The translations under genes were made by a program, and so were the position numbers. 64,000 bases of DNA from Cercozoa sp. M6MM (lineage: Eukaryota > Endomyxa: Ascetosporea), in NCBI GenBank assembly GCA_040357565.1, contig JBDODJ010000034.1; one strand, written 5' to 3'. Below are positions 36,292-50,014 of the stretch, in pieces (position 1 is the first letter of the stretch; every line of letters begins with the position of its first letter). The notes beneath the pieces were generated by a model, which worked only from the letters and a program-made list of their open reading frames with translations, had not been told where the DNA came from and ran no database searches.

Positions 36292-36388
36292 GCAGTCGCC
36301 AGTGCTGGCGCCGTTGCCGGCAAGTGTGGTTTGTCTGCCTTACGTGCTTATGTCTGCCACAAGTGCATATGTGTCGTAGCTGTCGAAC
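36292..36388. promoter_or_regulatory. Short divergent intergenic region
   Basis: 97 bases between the start codon of the small minus-strand ORF and that of the TMEM135-like gene. Confidence 0.3.
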
Positions 36389-38544
36389 ATGGACATTGAG
36401 GAGCTTGCCTACGATAGCGCGGGTTCACTGTTGCGACACGCTGCGACAGAGGGTTCTTTGCCGGAATCGGTCCGTGCAGGTATTGTAAAAAACCCCCGAT
36501 CCTCAAAGAGTGCTACCCCGTGTGTGGCCCAGTGCTCCGCTTGCAAAAGCGTCGCATCGCGTACCGAGCGCTCTTTTTGTTTTTAAAGAATGGTGCGGCT
36601 GCCTATTCGTTCAAGGCTGCTCTGAGCATTCTGGTACCCTTCAACCGTCATGTTCTTGTTGCTTTTGATGTTCACTTGATACCCCTTATTGTTCAGGGCA
36701 CACTGTTGGCACGGCCGAAGCGGCTGTTGCGACGACCGCGTGCCGTGCTGCGGGCAGCTTTCGGCGTCGACTCGCTGCGATTTGGCGCTTCTGTAGCCTC
36801 CCTTGTGTCTTTTAACCCCTCCCGTTTACGCCTTGGTGATGCATAGGTGGGTGGTGCCACGGGTGTCTACAACCTACTGCTGCGCTTCCTGCGTCGGTTC
36901 CGTCAGAAGGACGACTATTTCAACACTGCAGTCGCCGGTTTTGTGTCAGGTCTGATGCTGCGCTTTGATACCCCTGTACGTTTCGTCCCCTGCCATCTTT
37001 TCTCACCGTCATTCCAGACTTTGGTCTGTAGGGAAGGAGACGCACAGTCGCGACGTACTTTTTCTGTCGTGCTATTGACTTTCTGTGCAGTGCGTTGGCC
37101 AAGCGAGAGGTACTATTGTCCTTGTCACCTGCTTGCTGCCGTTGTTATTCCCACGACACTTCTGTGTTATGCAGATGCACTTGCTGCCGGAAGCGATGCG
37201 TCCGCATGTTGTCACTGCTCTTTTCCAGATTGGTACACACCCTCCCTCTGCTGCCTTATCCCTGTCACACCTGTGTCTGTAGCCAGTGCAGTCATCATGT
37301 ACGCGTGGCACGTGTACCCGGATGCGCTGCCCAAGTCTTACCACAGGTAGTCCACATGCCTTGGGGTATTTATTCATTCTGACTCCTTGGGCAGGTGGAT
37401 CAGTCACAAGGGACACATCGATCACCGAACTCGTCAGGCGATCGAAGACATCTGTCAACGTGGCGGTCCCACCAAGTACTTTGTCTCCTTTCTTCCTTCG
37501 TCCTTCTCCACCTCCTTACTTCCTTGTCTTCAGGCACGTGGATCTTACAAGCTGGTGCCAGGAGTGGAACATGCCGCGTGACTTCTCCAAGGTCGAGTAT
37601 CCGCGTCGACTGCCATGTCAGGTAGAAACACAATATACCTAGGTGGCCACGGGAGGGGGCAACCGCTGAATATACCTAGGTGATGCACCCGTGGTCGCCG
37701 CACAGCTGCACCAAAGGCGCCGCCATGCAGTGGTTCTACGGCATCGGTCGGGCACTGCCCGTCTACTGTACCCTCTTACCCCTTACTCTGACCCCTTGAC
37801 CCCTTGGAGCTGTGCTTTTTCTGGCAGTGCCGGTGCACTTGCTTCCGCTGCTTTTGTTCCGCTTCGGCAAGCTGCGCAGTGTATTACTGTCTTATGCTTG
37901 TGTTCATGTATTGTCATCTGTACTGTCCATGCGTACTGTACGTTTGACGTAGGCGCCGATTGAAACGCTGCGCCGTGTCACGTTTGCTCTTGTGCGCAGT
38001 TCCGTCTTTCTTACCTCGTTCCAAGGTACCCATTTGTCCCTTCCCTTCCGTTATTCCCTTACCTAACCTGTAATAATTTCTCCTAGGATTCTTCTGGTTC
38101 GCGTGGTGTCACTCGCGTAATCTGCTTGGTTTCGACCACCGCTACACGGTAACATTATGGCCTCTTTCTTTTTCTTCCGCTGACTTGAGTTGCATGGCCT
38201 CATGTCTGCTGTATTTGTGCAGACGGCATTCGCCGGTCTCTGGGCCGGTCTGTCGATCCTCATCGAGAAGCAGTCGCGTCGACGCGAGCTGCTGCTGTTC
38301 TGCATGCCTCGCGTGCTGGAGGCGGCGTTTTCCATCGCACGCAAGAAGGGAATGCCGCGCGTGCCAGGCGGCGACGTTCTCCTGTTTGGTCTCGCAATGG
38401 CCATCACAAGTACTGCCTCTCTGTGTCACTTTGTACCCTGCTCATGTGAACATATGTGCTGCAGTGCCGATCTTTGAACACGACAAAAATGCCGACGTCA
38501 TGGGCGACCGCTACCGCAAGATCTTGAGCATGCTTGTTCGGTAA
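36389..38544 (+). CDS. TMEM135-like multi-pass membrane protein
   Basis: TMEM135 is linked to mitochondria, peroxisomes and lipid handling. Exons: MDIEELAYDSAGSLLRHAAT; AAAYSFKAALSIL; GTLLARPKRLLRRPRAVLRA with DSLRFGA; VGGATGVYNLLLRFLRRFRQ with DDYFNTAVAGFVSGLMLRFD; a short hydrophobic exon with the MHLLPEAMRPHVV region; ASAVIMYAWHVYPDALPKSY; WISHKGHIDHRTRQAIEDIC; an HPW..SCTKGAAMQWFYGIGR segment, which fits the conserved His-Pro..Cys motif of the family; VPVHLLPLLLFRF; FFWFAWCHSRNLLGF; TAFAGLWAGLSILIEKQSRR; and a C-terminal SIARKKGMPRVPGGDVLLFG with LAMAIT. The Gly-rich hydrophobic stretches at both ends resemble Tim17-like helices, as in TMEM135. Stop at 38542-38544. Confidence 0.7.
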
Positions 38545-39167
38545 ACGGAAAGCGATTGAATTTCTTCTCAACACAGTTAAATAGTTGCCTTAGTTGGGTC
38601 TTACATTATAAGAAATCAACTGCGTAGTTCCCCTTATTTTGATCTGTATTGATTGTGATGGGACGATGGTAACGTTCCAGGTACCCACGCGGGATCCGGC
38701 CTTAATCGAATGGCCCGTGCTTTTTGCACATGGTCCTCCTACCGTGTCCAGTGCACTAAGTTTTCGTACCGTGTCTAGTGCACTAGGTCCTCGTAGCATC
38801 TCAGTATGCCAGCCAGCCACCTGTCCCAACCTTGAACAAGATGTCCCGTTCTGGGAAACTTCAAAAGGGGAGTTGCATGGCCCACCCTCAGCGGGTGGTG
38901 GACTACGGCCATGCACTTGTGACCCGCCCCAAGACTGGTGCAAATAGCTGGTTTCTTAGTAAACTGAACTAACTAACTACGTAGTTCCCCTGCATCTGTC
39001 TGGGGGTGGGTTACAAGAGCAAGGTCGTGTCGGTCGCCGCCCGCTTAGGGTAGCCACACAAGCCCCCCTTTGACGTTCCCCAAACGACGACGTCGGGGCG
39101 GGCGCCGAGCGGCGCGCTACTGTTAGTTAAATGAATCAACGCACCGCACGCACTGAGTCAGCTCGAA
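38545..39167. other. Repeat-derived intergenic interval
   Basis: Holds the copy of the dispersed element described separately, then a GC-rich stretch (39000-39120) with GACGTTCCCC..GACGTCGGGGC and GGCGCCGAGCGGCGCGC, and no credible conventional gene. Confidence 0.5.
38625..38991 (+). mobile_element. Dispersed repeat copy with a 102-codon ORF
   Basis: TAGTTCCCCT occurs as a direct repeat at 38625-38634 and 38982-38991. Between them lies an intron-free frame (38639-38947: MICIDCDGTMVTFQVPTRDP.., Pro/Ser/Cys-rich, family unknown). Its stop codon abuts AGCTGGTTTCTTAGTA (38946-38961), which recurs reversed at 11150-11165, and ACTGAACTAACT (38962-38973), which recurs at 26084-26095. The frame could be a degenerate or domesticated transposon product or chance. 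Confidence 0.45.
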
Positions 39168-40717
39168 TCAACCCTCAATCTCGTATAGCCAGTGTACGGC
39201 AACACCGTTGCATTGCATGCAGTTGAGAGCGGCTAAAAATGTAGCACGCTCCTTCACTCCGCACTTTAACTCGAGAGTAAGCCGGACTGGGAGGCAGTGC
39301 AGCGAGTCACAGCGGTGTATTTCAATAATGATGCGTGGTTTTCCAGTCGTCATAGTACGAGCTGACAACCGGGACCCCTGTGCAAAAAGACCATGTGAAA
39401 AACTCAAACAACTCAACCTGACTGATATGTACTTCACAGGAAAGATACAAGCAATGTCGATGCCGTCAAGGAGATGGCCCGCGATCGCCGTCCAGTAGAA
39501 GAGTGTAACAGGCACGACGAGTTTTCGCATGTGGTGCAGGCCTTGCTCCATTTCCTCGTGCACACCGTCATCGTAGCACTGTTTGCCATTCAAAATTCGC
39601 AAGTCAATACGGTAGTTACTAAGAATTCGCAAGGCAACACGAAATACTTGTGTCGTACCTGCGGGAGTGCATCGTCATCGACCAGAGTGAATACATGCAG
39701 CGACCAGTGCTGCGCACTCAGAGCAGCACAAGCCAGGCACGCAGTCAAAGCCGCCAGCAACACCTGTACGAAGGTTTGCTTTCAGTCGTCCGCCAGCAAC
39801 CCAGGGAACAAACGCAAAATAAAGGTGCATTTACGTGCAGGTTGTTCTTTGCCCAGATGAGTTGGCGTGTGCCGAACCACAGTCGGAGCACAAACACACT
39901 GTGCAGCCCGAACACAAAGTGTAATCAGTATGCCCGACTGAAAGCAAAAAGCTTAACTGACACAAACACGCAAACTTGCAAAGCGGCCAGCACAACAAAG
40001 CCGATCATGAGACTTTGGAGACGCCAGAACCTGCCAGTGTGCACAATATTAGACCTGAGGTTTTCTGTAATGGAAACAGGTCGTTGAAGGTACTCATGCT
40101 GCACGGGACCGCCGGTCATCGAGGGCAAACAGCAGTTAGTATAGTCCTGTGCATTGACGTCGCTGCACTGTTCGGTGACTCCACTGCATATAGACACGTT
40201 GAAAGACAGTGAGAGACAACAAAAGAGAGGGCACAAATCGTTTAATCCGGTCGAGATCCACGGACATGTGTGGTCGCCAGTGTCGATACTGCATGCACAT
40301 CGTATGCACAAATACAGAAAAGGAACCTGTATCAATTGTGTACCAACACAGCGGTTGTTGTGATGCAGGTGATGGACACAAAGTGTCCTCTTTCGCCACT
40401 AGGCACAATAGAACATGTCGGGACAGGTGGAAAAAGGCAGGAAGAACAAGCAACTTGTACCTTTGGCGAAGTGTGCCGTGGCTGCCAGTGCCGATGCAGC
40501 GATTAAGCCGGCACAGGTCAATTGAAGCACCTCGCGTGCACCGCACAGCCAAAGCAAGAAGTGTCTCTGTGTACAGTCAACATATTTGACTCTGACTCTT
40601 TCCCAGCCTACCTTTCCTGGCAGTGAAGACTCACCTTGGCACCAGGCAGTTTGCGAAGTTTCCCGTCATCACATTCCGACTCGCCGCGTCTCTTTAGTTT
40701 GTTCAACAAGTCACACA

Positions 40718-40749
<32 letters not shown>

Positions 40750-41090
40750 GTACACACAGTATGTGTTTGATACAGAGAGACAAGTACCTTGTTGCCAAAG
40801 CAGATGAGAGCAACGAGCAGCGACACAAAGGCTATGCCGGCACACATGGCCACCCAGACGTACCTAGGCAAGCACATCAATAGGAGTAGGGGTAGTAGCA
40901 CAGGACAACAAGACCAGACAAGTGGTACCACTCGAGGCCCTTGTATTTGAGAGACGCATCCAAAAGCGGCCGCTGCAGTGCGAGCGTTGCTACTGGTGCA
41001 CCTTGTGGCTTGCGATGGAAGCCGCTGCCAAAGTCGCCATTAACCTGTGTACGTATACACATTTAGTGTACACACACACACGCACACACA

Positions 41091-41128
<38 letters not shown>

Positions 41129-42440
41129 AGAAGCACAGTACCGAGAAGTAGACACCTGCCGAGACATCATCGGCATCACCAAAGAGCGTTTGCTGCTCGG
41201 TCTCTGTCAGCACAATGGCGCAACGCCAGTTGTTCTTGTGCACAAAGCCGACCGAGTAGACCGTGTGGCCTATGCAACAACACACACACACACACCCTTA
41301 TCTTCCCAACTGAGGCTAGCGACCCTGTGTGTGTGGAACCATTCTCTGTAACGAAAGCGCAAGAAGCACGCGGCATCAATGTCGATGTCGTCAATGTCTA
41401 TTGTTAATTGTTTAGACATACACGCAAAGACAGAGACAACGTTCAGAGACAGCACCTCAATACGCAGGGCCTCGTTGACACGCGCGATCTCGTCGTTAAA
41501 ATTCTCGTTTTTCAAAGTGAGCAGTCTCATCGCCGGCGACACTTCCTGCACTGCGAACCGCGCTGCCTCAAACAGAGGCACGTCACGGACTACGCCTACG
41601 TCCTGCCACGGGTCGGATTCAGACACACGCCACTGCCATGTGCCTGCGACCTGCGTTGCGCCGACGATCCAGTCGCTCGACAGAGTGCAGTACTTGTTCT
41701 GTACGGCACAGAGGCCAAATCTAGAGGCTATATCAAGCAAAGATACCAACACAAATGTGTGCATACATGGTAGTCCTCATCGTCGACGCTGATTGAAGGC
41801 GCGACGAATGTTCCGTTGCTGCCACCTTCGTATTCCACTTCGAAGCGGCACTGCACCTGTTCCGACGAAGGTGGTGAGTTGCCACCAAAGGTGACACCGA
41901 TGGGAACCAGATGGTTCTGTCGCACTGTGACCCACGAGTCGTTGTAGAAGTCAGTCTGTGTGTGTGTGTGTATAGTGCACTTCATCTCGTTCACCTCTTG
42001 CTCTTACCCCCCCCCCCCCCCCCGGCCCAGAACCAAGGTACGATCGTGAAAACGGTGTCATTGGCATCGCTTGCTCGACGCCAAGCCGCCACTTCCGGCG
42101 ACGAAAAGTCCTGCCACGCATAGACCTCACACGCATCCACACCTAGTGGCAAAACCTTGTCTTACCAGAGAAGAGGAGGATAACGTTTCAATGTAGCGGT
42201 CAGAAGGCGCCACCTGTGCGAGTCAAAACACTTCGTAAAACACCCTCATCCGGCGAGAACTAAGGACAATGGAACGGCGAGACCGAAGGCGACCTGCCCG
42301 TACTGCGCCAGCACCGTGCGCGACAACAGTAAGGCAAGGCACGCGCGCATGGCGAAACAATCGAGAAACTAACCCCTCAACCAGGTAAACCGTCCGTGCG
42401 CAAAAGGAGCCCCGTCCGGCGGAAATCAATCACTCACTCT
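39168..42440 (-). CDS. Multi-pass membrane protein with a large N-terminal lumenal/extracellular region
   Basis: The N-terminal part (about 42400-41000) reads: a leader-like hydrophobic stretch near 42300-42360; SPEVAAWRRASDANDTVFTI; SWVTVRQNHLVPIGVTFG; VQCRFEVEYEGGSNGTFVAP; FGLCAVQNKYCTLSSDWIVG; EVSPAMRLLTLKNENFNDEI; YSVGFVHKNNWRCAIVLTET; and VNGDFGSGFHRKPQGAPVAT. Membrane helices follow: YVWVAMCAGIAFVSLLVALI (about 40800-40860), then LQLTCAGLIAASALAATAHF (about 40460-40530) and further hydrophobic exons down to about 39600. The C-terminal exons include KPRIIIEIHRCDSLHCLPVR and a terminal HWLYEIEG. A soluble beta-rich N-terminal domain followed by several helices recalls the GOST / TMEM181-type seven-helix proteins, but I cannot assign it. 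Three CA tracts lie in its introns. Confidence 0.6.
40712..41127. repeat. (CA)n tracts in two introns
   Basis: CA runs at 40712-40750 and about 41068-41125 lie in introns of the minus-strand membrane-protein gene and read (UG)n in its transcript. A shorter run is at 41278-41295. Confidence 0.85.
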
Positions 42441-43314
42441 TCTAGTGCTCTAGATATACTAGAACGCGTTTGTGCAGCATTAACCCACGCCGGCACTCGC
42501 TGATTGGTAAGAATATCGCGGCACTGTAGTACGTTTCATGAGAAGGAGTATTGGTCACGCTTATTAGATATATTATAGTGTCTCCAGGTGTGCACAACGA
42601 TAGGGCAGCACAATGGCACTCCAATTCGGCGTGCAACAGGAATGGCACTCCAAGTCGGTGACCTAAGTTGGTGACTTGTTTTCGTATCAACCAGCTTTGC
42701 TGTTGTGCTACAGTAATTCCCCAGGAGCTACAAATTCTCCCGTAAGTTCGTGTAATTTCACCCCGTACGGCCCATCTGTCGATGAACGGTGACGCGGGAA
42801 CACGGGCAGAAGGTGCAGTGTCTCGCTCGTCGCCGCAAATTCCGAATGGATTAGGGGCGCTGCGAAGTCGCAGATGACGTGCGCTACGTCGCTACACAAC
42901 AGCTCTTTGGACCTAAGTACAGGGAAATTGCAACAGAGCCGGTGAATTCGGCATAAATTCGCGAAAGGTCAATTTACAGTTGGGGGACACAAAGTCCGAC
43001 CTCTGGTGTCGACTCTAATTAGCTACGAAATTGCCTATGTGGAAGTCCGACTGACTTGACTCGGATTACTTTCACTTTCATGTGTCAGTGTGCTTGACTG
43101 TCTGATCCACCAGCTTGCTTCGCTCCGGAATCTACGTGCACGCAAAGAGACACAACCGCTGGTGCGAGAGTACGTGCGTCTGTCGCGACGGAACTGAGTC
43201 GTGCAAACGCGCAAATTGCTGCATGACAAAGAGACAGAGTAACCTAGGCAAACGCGGTCAGTTTATGCTTGGTTGAACTCCAGTTTTTGAAACTAGCACA
43301 TTGTCCTGGGCAGC
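42441..43314. other. Intergenic, no supported gene
   Basis: Holds a degenerate tandem word AATGGCACTCCAANTCGG (42611-42628 and 42642-42659) and weak frames on the minus strand (42442-42690, 42708-42899, 43035-43229). The last 80 bases are the kinase 5' flank. Confidence 0.45.
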
Positions 43315-45746
<2,432 letters not shown>

Positions 45747-46099
45747 CGTTGCGGGCAGGTCACCGCACGCGCAACTCACTGCGTTAGCGCCAGAAGCCCG
45801 AGCATTTATAGCCTCAAAGCCATAGTAGTGTGGGCTACCGTTAATGCTACCGCATTCTTTGCTTGTACTGGCTGTCGAAAGCGAAAATGTGACCAAGTCG
45901 GCACAAGATCAATCGCCAATGCCGTGCTGTACAATAGCAATCAAACATGCGTACCGGCGAGAGAGAGAGAGACACACACACACACACACACACACACACN
46001 NNNNNNNNNNNNNNNNNNNNNNNNNNNNNNNNNNNNNNNNNNNNNNNNNNNNNNNNNNNNNNNNNNNNNNNNNNNNNNNNNNNNNNNNNNNNNNNNNNN
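45747..46099. other. Region next to and including a 100-N assembly gap
   Basis: The kinase 3' flank, a short (CA)n run (45973-45999), then 100 N (46000-46099). The missing 3' part of the acyl-CoA oxidase must lie in or beyond this gap. The visible 45760-45960 piece shows no oxidase motif. Confidence 0.7.
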
Positions 46100-46675
46100 A
46101 CAACGAATGAGAGGAAGCCCACCTTCGTAGGTTGCAACTTGTGTGCCTTCTTCAACAGCAAGCGCGCTGCAGACTGACGCAGCACAGTCTGGGGGGGGGG
46201 GGGGGGAATAAAAAAGATAAGTCTACAGGAGAACAGCACGGGGACAAGTACCGTGTCACCCTCTGCCGTGCAGAAGTTGTCCATGTCGGCGCGCAACTCA
46301 CCGACACGAGCGCCTTGCGAGTATCCATGCCCACTGCGCAGTTATCACGGGGTTAATACGAAAGGAAATATCTGCCAAGGAAAGTAAAGAGAGTACCCGC
46401 ACATGATACGCAAACGCGACAATCGGTGGAGTGACCACTCGCCAATCGTAGCCTTAAGACCACTGATACGCGCGTGGAAGTCGGCTGTGGCACCCTCTGA
46501 AAGGACAAACAACAAGTCAAGAGATAATGCAAACGAGCGTAGCAGTGCGTACCACGAACGTAGAGCTGCGTTAACTCAAAGGTGTGCATTGCATAGACGA
46601 AGCTCTCGGCCACAAATGACGACAACGCGCGCTGATGCGTCGTGTAATCCTTCAGCAAGGTCTCTTCTTGACCTG

Positions 46676-46724
<49 letters not shown>

Positions 46725-46838
46725 ACCACACTGATGCACTAAAAGCAGCAGTACCAGGAGCACCAAATTGACGACGCTGGTACGCGTACCGCGTAGCAAT
46801 CAACGTGCCGAGCTGGACTGCAGCCACTGGACCAGCAC

Positions 46839-46925
<87 letters not shown>

Positions 46926-47435
46926 ATGTACAGCACTGTACAGTGGTATCGCACTGACAACGACACATACGTAGATCAGTCGGCCGAAAGCAAGAGCATT
47001 CAGTGTCTTGGAGAAACGCAGCAGTGGCGACTTCTCGGCGCAGTGATAGGCACCACTTGCATCGACCTGCGCGAGCTTGTCGAGCAGATTGTCACGCGGA
47101 ACACGCACATTGCGAAAGTGGATGCACGAGTTGTCGACCTGCTCAGCAGTCGAGAGCTCCCATAGGCACACAAAGAAACTCAAAAACAATCCCCAAGGCG
47201 AAAGGTACGGCATGCCAGCCGATCTTGGGCCCACAGTCGAGGTGCGTCACACCTTGCGCCGGGCGACCGTCGGTGCCGAACAGCGGTGCCACTGTTCACA
47301 ATGCTATATACTCAAAGAGCACGCATCAGGAACACATCAAATCTACCAAACGCATGGACGCCCATGTCGTTGCACTTCACACCATCGACCACCACTTGAC
47401 CTGAATTTAGACACGGTGTACTTTCTCCAAAAAGG

Positions 47436-47489
<54 letters not shown>

Positions 47490-48457
47490 ATGCAGAGTGC
47501 ACCATCTGAGGCAGGCAGCATCAGACGCGCAAAGACAACGGTAACACTGCGCGAGCCAGTGAAGCTGTTGCCAATCCAGATCTTGCGTGCCGAGTCTGCA
47601 TACGTAAGGGAGAGTGAAGTTCGATAACACACAACACAAAACCCAGTACCACTGGGAGTGTTAATGACGAACTCCTGCGTCGACGGATCGTAGCGCGCAG
47701 TCGTCTGCAAGGCGGCCACGTTAGACCCATGCGCCACCTCAGTCATGCAGAAGCAGCTACGCAAAGCACACATGCCAAAAAATACTCCACGTACGCCTCA
47801 AAAACAAAGGTTACTAGTACCCAATAATCTCGCAGGTATCCAACTTGTCCAAGAGATGCTCATGCTTCGAAGTGCCGAGTACTGCCACACTCTGACCGAA
47901 CAGCTCAAAGTGGATCGCCGACTTGGCCTGTGTCAAACACGAAAAGTTATCGCAACTACTATCTTTTCGCCATACACACTTTCTAACAAAGGTACAGCAA
48001 GGCCAAAGTCGGCGCAGATGCTCGCGTACAAGGCAGCCAAAAAGGCCACCGGATCACGCTGCAACTGGCGTGCGCCAATACAGCCACTCGACACGAAACG
48101 GCGCCAAACTGCTTAAATGTCATCATATAAAACAAGTGTAATACCATGCGAAACCATACTAGAGTGGGTTTGCTACCAGAAGCTGCAGCATGACGCAACT
48201 TGTCGCGAGGGAGATCGGCAGGAACGCAGTCTGGTAAGGGGTACGTGAAGCTCCATAAAAGGGAAGAGTATGACACTGAAAGTACATTCGGGCTTGCTAA
48301 GCTCATTCACGGCACGAGTGGCTACCTTGTTGAAGTAGTCAGCCAGCTCATCCTACATTCACAGGCGAGCCAATATGCAAAAGTGACAGACATACGGTTG
48401 AGGGAGCTTTACAGCACTCAGTTTGGCCAACTTGGCACGTGTCATTTCTGACGACAT
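46100..48457 (-). CDS. Acyl-CoA oxidase, 3' end lost in an assembly gap
   Basis: A peroxisomal FAD enzyme that starts beta-oxidation and makes H2O2. Exons: start [60 protein letters not shown] with [32 protein letters not shown] with [30 protein letters not shown] with [160 protein letters not shown] with CTAEGDTV (the catalytic Glu region, 46250-46335); and [15 protein letters not shown] before the gap. The C-terminal domain of about 200 residues and any PTS1 signal are missing. Three intronic CA tracts read UG in the transcript. Confidence 0.9.
46190..46206. repeat. G17 homopolymer
   Basis: A long G run in an acyl-CoA oxidase intron, C-rich on the sense strand and placed close to a GTAC donor. 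Confidence 0.85.
46678..46921. repeat. (CA)n/(TA)n and long (CA)n tracts
   Basis: CA at 46678-46708 followed by TA to 46724, and an 80-base CA run at 46841-46921, in neighbouring introns of the acyl-CoA oxidase gene. Confidence 0.92.
47438..47484. repeat. (CA)n tract
   Basis: A CA run in the intron after the 'FARLML' exon of the acyl-CoA oxidase; UG in the transcript. Confidence 0.92.
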
Positions 48458-48947
48458 TGTCCTTGCTGTACCGATGTGTCCTGAAGCCACAACTGCACCA
48501 AAACTAAGTTTCAAGAAACCCCAAAAACCAGGCAACAAGCCGAAAAACCCAAAACGGGACTGCAACGAACAAAGCGAGAAAAACGGAGTACACGTAACAG
48601 TAGTTTATTTGGATTCTTGCACTGACACCCGATCAGTGGTGCTCTCAAACTCAGCAACTAGGCTCGTAGGAGAAACGAGGAAAAAACTGGTGTGGGCAGC
48701 GGGCCACGTGACCAGCGTTGCATCCGATCCCACATCACGCGACGTGGAAAGTCCTGTGTGTGTTGATCGGATCAACGGAGGCGAGAAGGGCAATAACAAC
48801 AGAAACAAACCAACTGAATTGATCCGATCGGATCTCTGCCGCGTCTATCGCGTCGTGCCGCATGAACACGGTCAGTAACCAACGGAACGACGTACGCGAC
48901 GCGGAGGTAGTGAGCCGACCCGACGACGGTCGGACACGGAAGGGAGT
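48458..48947. other. Intergenic between tandem minus-strand genes
   Basis: The acyl-CoA oxidase 5' flank and the downstream gene's 3' flank. It holds an 11-bp perfect inverted pair, GATCGGATCAA (48765-48775) and TTGATCCGATC (48819-48829). A 151-codon plus-strand frame (48423-48878) overlaps the oxidase start and is not supported. Confidence 0.5.
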
Positions 48948-49958
48948 TTAGTTGCGCTTGCGACGCCGCTTAGTACCGGCACGCACGGTCTGTACCTTGC
49001 CCTTCTTGGCGGTGGGGGCGGCTTGCTTCTTTTTGTTGCCCTGTTTGCCGTTTGTCTTGCCCGTTTGCTTCTGCTTCTTGCTCTGCTGCTGGGCCGGCTT
49101 AGTCTTCTTGTTGGCGGTGCCGTCGGCCTTCTTTTGCCGCTTGGTCGCCGGCTCAGTTGTCGTCCTGATATCACCAAACACATCCAAGAAATATATCAAG
49201 AGACAGCCTGCATATCGATTTGAAAGAGAGCGAACTTGGGAGCAGCAGACTTCGGCGTGGGCTTGGGCTTGGGCTTGGGCTTGGGCATCTTCTTGCCTCC
49301 GAACGACAGACGCAGCTGCAGGCACGACACGCACATGAACAAACAAACGTCACAGAGGCAAGATACCGATTCGCCAGTCTTGTAGCTCAAAGCCACTGGT
49401 TGGTCCCACTACAGGTCAAGAATCGCTTTTGGTCCGCGCGAAAGGACAAAGTGGGGGTTGGACAATACCTGAGAGTTCGCAATCGCTTGCAGCTGTCGCT
49501 TGCAGGCGAAACCGGCTTCCTGTAAAGGCAAAAACAGTCTCGCTTAATCATCAAACAATTAGGCTTCAAATGAATGCGCGTGTACCTTCATAGCAGCCAC
49601 GCGTTGCGACAAACGGAACTGCTGGAACGCGATCTTCTCTGACTCTGCTCTTGTTCCAAAAAGTATATGAATTACTCAGCTGTACTGTTGACCAGATATA
49701 CTAATGGAACGCACCTTCGTCAGCAAAGTCGTCAATGACACTGCCCCCCGAGACCTAAGAAAACCACAACACAAACCTAGATATAGACTAACGAAGAAAC
49801 GAGAAGAGAAGAGCAGAGCAGAGAAACCTTGCGAGCGATTTGCTGCACATTGATAAGCGCTTGTTTCAGCGATTGCTGCGAGTGTTGCAGCAACTCCTTG
49901 CTGCGTACAAACACAGACACGCATTGTGCGTGCATGTGTGTATGTGTGTGTGTGTGCG

Positions 49959-50014
<56 letters not shown>

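Noticed and set aside
48423-48878. 151-codon plus-strand frame
   Set aside because: It overlaps the start exon of acyl-CoA oxidase in antisense, is rich in Lys/Asn/Pro without pattern, and no plus-strand splice or context supports it.
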